From Mesostigma viride (Eukaryota > Streptophyta > Mesostigmatophyceae > Mesostigmatales > Mesostigmataceae): DNA of 64,000 nucleotides. The notes below the pieces were generated by a model. It was not told the DNA's origin and searched no databases. It saw only the letters and a program-made list of their open reading frames with translations. Each line of letters starts with the position of its first letter. Within the stretch, counting starts at the first letter, position 1. Of the stretch, positions 20,830 to 30,718 are shown one piece after another. A program made the position numbers and the translations under genes. The DNA lies in the NCBI GenBank assembly GCA_009746045.1, contig RPFO01000050.1, positions 3,651,949 to 3,715,948 of the forward strand, given 5' to 3'.

Positions 20830-22980
20830 GCCGCCGAGTGCACCGCCGGGCCATGCTACCCGAGCCAGAGTGTTTGACCAAGATAAATGTTCCAGAATTT
20901 CCCAGGAAAGAGGGACTGCAGCGGACGCCTTACAATGATGAGTGTGCACAAAGCGGCAACGAGAGAAATGTGCACTGCACAAAGCGGTAACGAGAGAAAT
21001 GTGCACACTGATGGATGGCCAACCTTCTCCGCTTCGGCTGCTCCGCTTTCGGCTGCTCCGCTTCGGCTGCTGCCAAGGCCAACTAATTGCTTGTGTTCTC
21101 AATATCAATCTCGGATCAAATGCACCAGAAGCGAAGGGGGGTGCAAAGCAAGAACATTTACACGAGTATGTTGGTAGAGTAGATCTGGCGACAACACGCA
21201 TGTTTTCCACTCACAAGTCACAACTGGTCGCAACCCCAGGGGTCTTTGGGTTATAGAAGAGCCTGTTAGAAGACAGACTCACAGACAGGGTAAGTACAGT
21301 ACAGAGCCTCAAAATACGTTAACTTAAAAGGGTAGGGAGGTAGGGTGCCGGGCCGCAAGTACACAGCATGTACCAGCGCCATAACATGTACACAGCACGA
21401 AAAAAAATAACACCGGAAAAAAATTTCACCGGAATAAAACTAACACCCATTTCACCAGAAAACATGTACGCAGCATTCACGACGACCGCCTACGACGTCA
21501 ATCATGATCAAAATATCACGACTAGCTAATATCGGCAGCCTAATACCTTTGAATGATTTGAACTTCTCTGTATACGTTGAAGACCATTAGACCTCAATAC
21601 ATCTGTTTTCTTAGTTAGCGCCGGCCCGGTGCCTCCATGTTCGCGATGCCGGGTGGGTGTCTCCAGGCGGCTAGATGGGGGTGGCGGGGGAGGCGGTGGC
21701 GATGGCGTTGGGGGAAGAGTAGTAGGTGGGGAGGTGGGCTGGGAGGTTCGTTCGCCAAACTGCAGGTTGGTGTTCGGCAGCCGCCTGAACTTCGGAGTAT
21801 ACGCATTTCTGTCTCTGGCTCGTCAGAGTATTCAGTGATGCCATCACCAAATTAAGTTCCCCATCCGTGAATCGGGGCTGTAAGTGGTCTGCAGCAGGTC
21901 AGCTGCAACAGTCAGTCGGGTCATGTAGCGTTTTTTTTCGCCCGCGATCTCTGCACCGAATAGTCTGCATGGTAGCTCCAGCGGGGAAATGCGCTTTCCC
22001 GATGTTTACCTTCTCCTGTGCACCCTTGCGTTCCCCCCCTGCTCTTGCAATTTAAGTTCCGTGATTGAATAAGTAAAGGTAAAGTGCTCTGGGGCTGACT
22101 TCCTCTGGGAGATAACAGAGTTGCCTTTCTCTGTCCCTCCCTGTTCCCCCCAGCTTATCCGTCGATTTTCTCTTACGTCCTGATGGCCCGCTTTCCCCCC
22201 ATGCTTCTGCTGGTCTCCTGGTCCCCTGCACGTGTGTGTAGAAATCCACATAGCACCATCTTGATTGCTTTTCTTGATTGTTGCACCATTGCCTATGCTC
22301 CGCGCATGGCGCCGAGCGTGTGAGAGGTAGTCACACTGCACTTGTGCTTTTGTTCCTTGAGGGAAATTTTGTTCTGTATTCACGAGCGATCGTGGGAAGA
22401 AATCTGATGTGCCCGCTATGCCAAACCACGGCAGTGTCACATTCGTTCCCTTCCCGACATCAAAGCCTGTCTCTTATTCCGGGAGCGAGGAGTTTATTCC
22501 TTAGTTCTGAATGCCTTGAGCTTCAGCCAGGATGGAAGCATGATATAAAATTTGTGCCTCCGCCTTGCTGCCTCGCATAGCTCCATGGCATGAGAGGAAC
22601 GAGCCCCACATTACAAACGATGTGCACAAGGTTTTGTTTGACGTGCCACACTTGAAGGAGCAGTAAGCCAATCATGGGGATTTCTTCTTGACGTTGGCTC
22701 CTGAAGTGGATGCATGGCTGTGGCGTGCTGGCTCAAGAAAGTCAGTTTGTCCGCCGTGCATTCTTGAATCATAAATATGTATTTGCTAGGTCCAACAACC
22801 GTGCCTTTAACTTTTGAGTTGCTCTCGATGCTAGCATGATGACAGGCCTGGCAAGGTACTATCACATATGAGTTTGGAACTAATTAGATCGTGAAATTCA
22901 ATGCTATCCAATGCCATGCATTAATTATTCAATTCAGAACATACCTCCTTGATACCTTTTAATTAATTAAGGGGTTGTAT
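20830..22980. other. intergenic; no gene recognised
   Basis: Upstream of the cyclin L start. Contains a short direct duplication (AAAGCGG.AACGAGAGAAATG, 20950-21005), a CGGCTGCTCCGCTT repeat (21035-21075) and scattered A-rich tracts. Open readings here have no recognisable motif. Confidence 0.5.
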
Positions 22981-22984
22981 TAAA

Positions 22985-23510
22985 AGCCATCCTCCGTTCC
23001 ATCCCCACCCCCACCCCCCGCTGCATCCACACCCAGTCTTTGTATCACGGTATGCCTCGTATTTCGGACGAGATTAGGCAGCAGGATAGCATTTGTAGGC
23101 CGTCTTGCTCGCACCGGCCAGGTCGACACCGCCGTTGGTCTGGCCGGCCCCCAGAGGCTTGGCCAACCAGGGCGGCATATTTTGACCTGGCCTGGCCCCA
23201 AGGACATTCCCAGGAAGCTAGGTAAACCTGCCATGAACTACACCCAGATGCTGCTGGCCGACCTAGTGGTCCCAGCTCAGTTTGAACACCACATCCACTC
23301 CCTCTCCCTTCTTTGGACTGCCATGCAGAACAAGAAGCGGTGGCAGAAGATTTTCCAGGCTCACACGCCAGCCCCTGTGGGCAAGCCATCCCCCCCCGAG
23401 AGGAAGGGGCGTTTTGCTGAGCAGTGTAGTTAGGCTTTTCTAGACTAGATAGCTTAGAAATAGGTTAGTTCGATTATGCGGCTTCCTCCACCTCCACCCA
23501 TCAAGGAATA
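22985..23510 (+). pseudogene. LINE ORF2 C-terminus and 3' UTR
   Basis: DEIRQ, LAGPQRLGQPGRHILTWPGP then, after a frame change, LGKPAMNYTQMLLADLVVPA and WTAMQNKKRWQKIFQAHTPA, ending at a stop at 23431-23433. The 3' UTR follows (GACTAGATAGCTTAGAAAT, CGGCTTCCTCCACC) to about 23505. The segment starts and ends at TTAATTAA tracts (22965 and 23517-23533). It is the best view here of this LINE's 3' end. Confidence 0.7.
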
Positions 23511-23532
23511 TTAGTTAATTAATTAATTAATT

Positions 23533-23953
23533 AGGAACATCACTCCGTTGGGAGTCAATGTAGCACATATCCCTGAGAAGGGGCATATGGCTTTTAATAC
23601 ATTCTAGGCTACTTCCTGCAAGGGTGGGAATGTAAGCGACCCTTGCTCTAGGTGCACCAAGGCACCTGCACCCTCATAATCTTCACACTATGCCCAGCTA
23701 AGGGGGAGTATGTTATGTGGGGGAAGATCATCATGGCTATACAAGAGCTAGGACATGGCTTCTCTACAGAGAGCATCTCTCTGCATGGCATAGCATGGCG
23801 AAATTCTTAATGCAACATCCATGGGGGTCCCGTTATAGGCATGGATTGGCTAAATTCTGTAGGCAACATCCATGGGGGCCATTATGGGCGCACATGCGCG
23901 TGGGCCACATGCTAGGCTAAGCCTGACTAATCTACACTACTGGTATGAATTCC
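23533..23953 (-). repeat. 3' UTR of ORF1-only LINE (-)
   Basis: On the minus strand it follows the ORF1 stop near 23954 without any ORF2. It ends ...CTCCCAACGGAGTGATGTTCC then TAATTAATTAATTAA. It is the most complete copy and was used to recognise the others. Two near-copies of CAACATCCATGGGGG lie at 23814-23880. Confidence 0.75.
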
Positions 23954-24647
23954 CTAGTCTGAGGTGGCAGGAGGGGGCTGCCAGGACTTGTGGTCAACGT
24001 GGATGACCGCCCCGGCCCCTCCAGTATATACCGGCTTCCCCCCTGCGCTTTGCCGGAGCTGCAGGTAGGTCGGCCATAGCTCGCGTCGCCGCTGTTGCTG
24101 GGCCAGGGTCAAGTCGTCGTCCAGCGTGAAGCGAGTCCTCGAGAGCTTCTTGCGGCACGCCAGCTTGTCCGCCATGTACTTAAAGGTGAGGAGCACGGGT
24201 GCCGGGCCAGCCTTCCCCCGCGCGTGCCCAGGGGAGGCGGACAGCCGACATGTCCAGCTCACCAGTGAGTAGCATGGGGGCAAAAATGTCGCGCTTAAAT
24301 GCCGCAAGAAGGCTCGTGGAGGTCTCACCTGCCGGCTGGTCGAAGTGCTTGACGATGACATTGTGGCTGCGCCGGGCGATGTCGGCTTCCTCGCGAAGGT
24401 CGAGGGCTTGTTGCTTGAGTTGTGCCGAGATGGTGGAGGTGGTGGAGGTGGTGTGCTGCTTAAGCAAGTCCGCCCAGGTGGAGGGAGCATCGCCGGCCGA
24501 GCCAGAAGGCGCCGGCTGGGCGGCGATGTCCTTCACCGCCTGGGCGGTGAGGCCGGCGGTGTCATGCAAGCTCTCAAGGGCGTTGGCGCCCCCCATCTCC
24601 AGCACGCCATCCTCAACTCCCTTCTCCAGCGCTCTGACGCGCCGAGA
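23954..24647 (-). pseudogene. L1-type ORF1, 3' half
   Basis: Minus strand: TAGLTAQAVKDIAAQPAPSG, STWADLLKQHTTSTTSTISA, LREEADIARRSHNVIVKHFD, then in a second frame VLLTFKYMADKLACRKKLS and LDDDLTLAQQQRRRELWPTY. This is the coiled coil followed by the Transposase_22-like RNA-binding region. One frame change near 24200. At 24647/24648 it meets the 5' half of the same ORF in opposite orientation. Confidence 0.7.
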
Positions 24648-24886
24648 TCTGGGCTCCATCCATCTCCGCCCCCGGCGCCCTCTGTTCCATCCTCACGGAA
24701 GCCTTTCAGCAGCACGTGACCCCCCTTGCTGCCGACATAGCAGCAATCGGCGGCACGCTGCCTGCTGAACTTCCTCACATTTCCACCGCCGCCGCCTCCA
24801 CCTCCACTGCCATTTCCGCCTCCACTGCCGACATCAAAGCCCAGCTCCTCGACCTCGACTCCAACGCCTTCAAGCCACCGCCAAGT
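24648..24886 (+). pseudogene. L1-type ORF1, 5' portion, inverted relative to its 3' half
   Basis: GAGATCTGGGCT and then EAF.QHVTPLAADIAAIGG match residues just upstream of the coiled coil in the ORF1 at 5393. The joint with the 3' half at 24647/24648 is head-to-head, giving a 5'-inverted ORF1. Confidence 0.65.
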
Positions 24887-26259
24887 GAGGGAGGCTCCCA
24901 TACCATAGAGGGATGCTCGCAGCTAGTAGAGCTCGGCCCGGGTGCGGCGTTCTTAATTGGTAGCGGACGCCAAGGATATGCATTCGAGTGACGGTGCCGT
25001 CAAGCTGCTTTGCATGGCTCAGCGCCTGGTCGACCAGGGGGTCGATCCAGGGTCCACGCCTCGCAGCCATAAAGGAGGATGCTGAGGACAAGGGCCTTGA
25101 ACAGAATGCGCTTGCGTCGCTCACTCAGGTATCGGCAGGTCCAGAACCTGTCGAGGCGGCGGAGGGCCGCCCAGGCCTGGCCAATGCGGGTGTTGATGTC
25201 GTCGGCCGTGCATGGAGGGAAGCCAGCTGCCAAGGAACTTGAAGCGAGTCGCCGGGGGGACGGGGCTGCCGTCCAGCAAGAGGAGGGTGGGTGGGGCTAT
25301 CCCAGCAGGGAAGCCGATGGCCATGACCTCCGTTTTCTTGCTGATCATAAGCCCCACCGGCCACCGCCCGCGCTTCCAGTGATAAGCTGTCTAGCCAGAG
25401 TTGGGCTGACTCCGGGGTTTCCACGAGTGTCGTGTCATCAGCGTAGATCAGATCGCTAGCTCAGGCGGTACCTAGGGTGGGTCAACCCCGCCGTAGCTGG
25501 CATACTCCGTGACCTCGATCCCCGGCGGGCGCCCCTCCACCCGGGCGAAGCGGGCTTGTGCACGCCGCATAATATAGTCCACCATAATGATGAATAGATA
25601 TGGGGAGAGCACACAGCCCTGCCACACCCCGGTGTGCAGGGGGAACGCCGGAGTGACGCCGTCGGCGGTACGGACCTGGGCTTGCCAGGACCCTTCATAG
25701 AACTGGCGGATGATCTCAACGATGTACGATGGGACACGGAACAGGTGAAGGACCACCCACAGGGCGTCCCATATAACCGTATCGAATGCCTTGGTGTAAT
25801 CCACGAAGATCAATAGCAATGGCAAGAGGCCGGGGGCCAGGCGGCCCACTTCCTCGATCAGCTAGGCGGCGCGCGGTAATGGTGACCATAACACAGTTGC
25901 GACCAACACGGAAGCCCATCTGGGACTCACCTAGGTGGGGATCGAGGCTGGCGCGCATGGCGCGCATGCATGCATGCGGTTCAGCAGGAGACGCAATGAT
26001 CACGCATGAAGACTTTCAGCACGCAGCTTTGGAGGCATACGCCGCGGTAGTTGCCGGTATCCGCGGCGGACCCAGGGCTTGCCCTTGTAGAGCATGACCC
26101 GGACAGCAGTCTTCCAACCAATACGTCGGCGGGGGGAGGCCATCTCGTAGAATCCGGTTGCAAACACCCCGCGGAGGAAAGGCTCAAGCTCAGGCATCTT
26201 AACCATGCACCTCCGGTGAAATATATTGTCCACTCCCATGCATGGCAGCATCATTGCGG
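24887..26259 (-). pseudogene. LINE ORF2 (RT region), continues at 42277-42061
   Basis: Minus strand from 26259: PCMGVDNIFHRR, FATGFYEMASPRRRIGWKTA, GFRVGRNCVMVTITARRLAD, FVDYTKAFDTVIWDALWVVL, FRVPSYIVEIIRQFYEGSWQ, GVWQGCVLSPYLFIIMVDYI, then ADDTTL and RKRILFKALVLSILLYGCEA. This is a non-LTR reverse transcriptase with several frame breaks. The upstream portion (TDYLVPPLSGPLVDGPAHVT) lies at 42277-42061, beyond a large hAT insertion. With the insert removed the two pieces read on continuously. Confidence 0.75.
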
Positions 26260-26533
26260 CAGTGTAAAATCATACGCCGTATAATACGGTATAATACGGT
26301 ATAATACGTAATACGCTGGCTTTGAGCGTATGATTTTTCATACGTAATACGTTTTAGCGCATAATGACGTATTATACCGTATTATACCGTATAATGCCGT
26401 GTTTTCCGCGTTTTTTTTACGTTTTGCGCGGCTAGGATGCCAGAACGACAGGGCAACGATTTGAAGCAACAGATTTCGTATCTCTACTAAGTACTGACCC
26501 GTCTGAACTTTCACAATTCGACGCGATCTTATT

Positions 26534-27605
26534 TTGAAATTGTGGTGCATGGTACTACTCGAGAGGAGGTGGCACGGCAGCCACTCTTTTTTAATGACAG
26601 ATCCTACTAACAAGCCCCTCGGCACTCTCCACGGACACAACCCGTATGATGGCTTTCTGCGCGCGTCACCGCCGATTGTCAGGGTGCTGGACCTCTACCT
26701 GGGGCACGGCGCTACGTATCGACGGCTCAGCTACGACGAGGTCAGCACTTGGGTCTCCCACATGCCCTCCCTGCAAGCGTGGCAAACTCTTATAAGTGCG
26801 ATACCAGCTGCGTGGCATGCATTGATGACTGCCCCACGCAAGCCAATTATAACCGGCGACTGGGTTAGCTTCTACGCCGACGGAGTCACGCCTGCGTGCA
26901 AGGGTTTAGTCGTGACGGTTCTGCCACATGAGGGGCTCCAACTACAACTGCTGGAAGCTATTTCTGGCCACAATGGGTGTCTGTATCAACTATCCACCTT
27001 ATATGCGTACACGCCAGCTTCCCAGTGTCACCGCATACGCGTAGTCCCATGGTCTGTGCCAAGATCTTGCATGATCCAGCCGGACCCATTATCCCCGGTT
27101 GAGAGCATTACATGGCTACACGTGGGCAACACACGGCTCGATCTACTACATCTGGACCCGGTTGAATTTGGATGGGTCTTAACCAAGGGGGACATCAGAA
27201 CCAGCAAATGTATCTTTGAGTACACCGCAGATTGGGGTTATGATATCTTGTTGCATACGTACCATCAGCCCCATCCGGGCCGAGCCCGCTGGGGAATACA
27301 TTGGCCGGGCTACACTTGGGTTAAGATGATTACCCTGGCGGTAGACCACCCTCTCGTGGACCGCAGGGCCACTGATGTACAACATCTTTTGATGCATAGG
27401 GCGATAGGGGTCTGCGCTACGCTCTGACGAGCGTTTTGGTCATGATGCATCATGCCTGTGCACGCACCCTATGAGTGAAACCATTGAGCACAGGTTTCTT
27501 TACTGTAATCTGCCTGGGGTTTGGACGTGGCTCATTAACATCTGGGCCGCATGGACGGCATCGCCACCCACTCTCCCAATTAGCGTGCGTACCATCATTT
27601 TCGGT
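26534..27605 (+). pseudogene. LINE C-terminal fragment with zf-RVT-type zinc motif (part 1)
   Basis: A 297-residue reading ends at 27425; coding continues in another frame with a zf-RVT pattern: cysteines in DASCLC, then ETIEHRFLYC and LPGVWTWLINIWAAW. This is the domain after the reverse transcriptase in many plant-type LINEs. The reading stops at the gypsy insertion (27610) and resumes at 40247. The upstream 297 residues are not independently recognisable. Confidence 0.55.
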
Positions 27606-27707
27606 ATTGCTGTCGCGTACTCGTGCCAAACTCCCTGCACTGACAGTAGCCCACGACCTCGTTGGCCCTCATGAGGTATGGCTGCATGAGTGATCGATGG
27701 GCCAACA

Positions 27708-29408
27708 CCGGGTTGGTCAGTACGCCGTACGGAGCCGCAGAAGTACGGGAAAACGTACACTGAAGGCCTCCGCCGTATGTACGCGTACTTTACTTCAGAA
27801 TACGCGGTTTGGACTTAGAATTTTTCGGGGGTACCAGCGGGCAGCGGGCACTGGCGCGGTGCCCAGGTTCTGGGCGCGGCGCGTTCACTGCACATTTGAG
27901 ATTTTTACTACTAGAAGTAGATGCGTACAGTTCTTTCCATAAAGCGCAAGCCTTGCAAAATCTTTGGCCGGTAGGAGACAGCTAGGACTAGGTACATCAC
28001 GCATAATGACAGCAAATGCCAGCTGTGCTACTGACGGTGTAATGCAATATAGCGAGGACGAGGCCAGTGCGACTGTGCGATAGTGTGCAGCCATTTTCGA
28101 TTTGCAGCCATGCCGAAGAAAGGGCCTGAATGGGATTTCGTTGTCGAGAAGAAAGAAGCAGTCACGGATGCTGTTAGTAACACAACGCAGTATGTGTCGA
28201 GGATGTTCTGCTCATTTTGCAACAAGAACTTCTCCTACAAGGCGGGGCCAATAAGCGTATTCCGAGTCCGTGCACACTTTGCCGGAATCGCAGGGGAAGG
28301 GGTGTTACCCTGCGACAAAATTCCACCGAATATCCGGAACAGGTTTCTCAGGATTGCTAACAACAAGTTGCAGAAGTCAGACGCCAAGAAGGTGCACACT
28401 TTGAACAGGGCAATGGCGGAGATGGGAGGGGCTGCGCCGGCTGACTTGTCGTCGGTTCCCAGCAAGCATCAAGGCCAGCTGAGCATCACCAAATGGCTGG
28501 TTCCCGTCGACGAACAAGGTATCCAGCTGCTGGCTGCCGAATTTTTTATCGAGAACGGCATTGCCTTCAATGCGGCTGAGAGCGCCTCTTTCAAGCAGAT
28601 GGTACCCGAAAATACTTATACCATCTTCAGCCGGTGTAGTATGTGATGGCAGCTAGTGGGTGATGGCCGATGGTTGCATGGACCCATGTGATGGATGGGA
28701 CATGAAGTTATAACTCACAAGTTACTAGCAATAGTATAGTGAGAACAAGGGCTGCATGCGCTGCCGTTATGAAAGCATGGCCGTGCTGGCTTGAATAATT
28801 GCATGGACCAACGTGGAGTAATCTCCATGGCAGCGGGGGTGCTGTTGTGCATTTTGTCAATGCATGATGAATGTGTGTGCACATGTGTGTATGTGTATGG
28901 AGCTTGTTGTGGGATCCTTGAGAGCAAGGTCCTTGGACCTTGTGTCTTATGTCCTCTGCTGTTGTGCATTTTGTCAATGATGAATGTGTGTGCACATGTG
29001 TGTATGTGTATGGAGCTTGTTGTGGGATCCTTGAGAGCAAGGTCCTTGGACCTTGTGTCTTATGTCCTCTCATGCATTATATAGTGGATGGCTTTCCTTA
29101 CAATTAACTAATTAATTGATTCCTTACAGTTCCCGTTGCAGTCTGCTCCCCCCAGCATTTAACAAATCATAATCAGATAGGATTGCAGGGCATAAATTAA
29201 TGGAAGATGTTAATAAATAAGCATATACACCAAATTTCAGTTGCAATAACTGCATGACCATCATCAAGGAGCGTGCTAATTGGGTGACTGACAATTGGAC
29301 CACAAAAACGGTCGCGTATTTTACCGCCGCGTATTTTACACCCCCCACGTATAATACGCGTATTTTAGGTCCGCGTATTATACCCCGTACCCGTATTTGC
29401 CAACCTAG
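27708..29408 (+). mobile_element. Small hAT element (1.7 kb) nested in repeat B2
   Basis: Flanked by an 8-bp duplication GGCCAACA (27700-27707 and 29409-29416); the uninterrupted B1 copy shows the empty site. Termini: CCGGGTTGGTCAGTACG on the left and CTAGGTTGGCAAATACG (reverse complement of the right end), 12 of 17 alike. It carries only the N-terminal part of a hAT transposase, so it is a deletion derivative. Internal tandem copies of a ~120 bp block (GCTGTTGTGCATTTTGTCAA ... TTATGTCCTCT) lie at 28840-29070. Confidence 0.85.
28110..28646 (+). CDS. hAT transposase N-terminus with BED-type zinc finger, truncated
   Basis: ATG at 28110 (MPKKGPEWDF) gives 178 residues. MFCSFCNKNF followed by VRAHFAGIAGEGVLPC is the BED finger of plant-type hAT transposases (C-x2-C, H, C). 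Downstream ITKWL and FFIENGIAFNAAESASFKQM match the conserved stretch just before the catalytic domain in hAT/DUF659 proteins. The stop at 28644 removes the whole RNase H-like catalytic core and the dimerisation region. A DNA-binding-only product could act as a repressor; that is speculation. Confidence 0.75.
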   Translation: MPKKGPEWDFVVEKKEAVTDAVSNTTQYVSRMFCSFCNKNFSYKAGPISVFRVRAHFAGIAGEGVLPCDKIPPNIRNRFLRIANNKLQKSDAKKVHTLNRAMAEMGGAAPADLSSVPSKHQGQLSITKWLVPVDEQGIQLLAAEFFIENGIAFNAAESASFKQMVPENTYTIFSRCSM

Positions 29409-29453
29409 GGCCAACATGCTAGCCTTACCCCACTAGTGCTGCCCACTTTTCTT

Positions 29454-30585
29454 TAAGACGAGAAGCCAGTGCCAACTGCACTTCTCAAAAAGGTGAGACC
29501 TGAGAGTGAGGTATGGCTAGGTTAGGCTTCACACTGTGTTCTTTGTTGCAAATGAAATAACGTTTTTATTACCAATACTCTACCTAACTTGGCAGCTCTG
29601 TTTCAGCAATGGCTGGGCTCGATGAAAGAAAGGAGGGCTGGCCACACTTGCCACGCACCACCATGACCAAGACAGAGTTCAAGGATCCATGCACACAGAG
29701 CTACATCCAACGCCCTGGTGGAAACACACACTTATCCCAATGAATGCCTTACACTTACGCAATATCTTGCGTCAGCCTTACCTCGTAGCCACGCTCAGTA
29801 TCTGATATCCTGACGACAACCGCTTTGTCGTCCATACTGCTTCAATTACACCAAAGCTACTCCGTGGCACTCGGCTTTGGTCAGCACCAAGACCTAAAAG
29901 TACACAAAATCCTAAGTCGTTGTCTGCAACGACTCCCTGTTCCGCATATGAAACATATCATCTAGCACTTTCTCTTTAGACGACAAAAATCAACTAGACA
30001 ACCTGGGTAGGCCAGAAATCCCAGACGACAAAATGTCCTTGTCGCAGATCACTCCAGTGTCGACTTGCCGACCCCTGAGCTTGCCAAACAACTATATCAC
30101 CAACCAAGCATGTACGACAACTAGCTGGCCCTGACGAGAAAAGCTGCCTTGTCGCATTCACAAAAGCGGCTTGCCAGCCTGCCGAATATCAATGCCAATA
30201 TTGCACGACATTATCTACCTGCAGCGGACAGTTCTCGAATCAATAACGCGCCAGCTTGCGTGCACGTGCATGTTCAGCCTGCACGATAAAGCATAATTGC
30301 CAGGCTGGCAGCCTAGCTTGGTCCGTGTTGTAGTCCAGCAGCCAGTGCGTGCTGCTTGCCAGCGTTGGCACTGACCTCCTGGTGACGCATGTCAGTACCG
30401 CTGTCAACTCCCAGTGCTGCGCGTCGCACTACGGCGCATGCGTTGCTCCCGTAAGGCCCAAATGCCAAAGGCGTAACAACTCGCACACGCGCAATGCCTA
30501 TAGCTGCCTCGCCTCGTCCCCCGGGCCGGCCGCGTGGCGGCCCCGCGTAAAGCCATACTCGTGCGAATCGGAACGGCGCGCGACA
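29454..30585 (-). repeat. Repeat A2 of the gypsy-type element
   Basis: Near-identical to A1 and followed on the coding strand directly by B2. Separated from B1 only by GC (30586-30587), giving CGCGACA-GC-TGTCGCG at the joint on the plus strand. Confidence 0.9.
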
Positions 30586-30587
30586 GC

Positions 30588-30718
30588 TGTCGCGTACTCG
30601 TGCCAAACTCCCTGCACTGACAGTAGCCCACGACCTCGTTGGCCCTCATGAGGTATGGCTGCATGGTGATCGATGGGCCACATGCTAGCCTTACCCCACT
30701 AGTGCTGCCCACTTTTCT
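30588..30718 (-). repeat. Repeat B1, with a purine-rich tract at its inner edge
   Basis: Plus strand TGTCGCGTACTCGTGCC ... CCCACTTTTCT, the same as B2 without the hAT insertion. On the coding strand its inner edge is a purine tract (eight G, then AGAAAAGTGGG, 30730-30709), the kind of sequence that primes plus-strand synthesis. The pol stop codon lies just inside B1. Confidence 0.85.

Larger units (their letters stand above)
27611..29453 (-). repeat. Repeat B2, interrupted by a small hAT element
   Basis: Bases 27611-27707 and 29409-29453 together equal B1. The break is the 1.7 kb hAT at 27708-29408. The outer end TGTCGCG is the element's terminus next to the LINE target. Confidence 0.85.
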
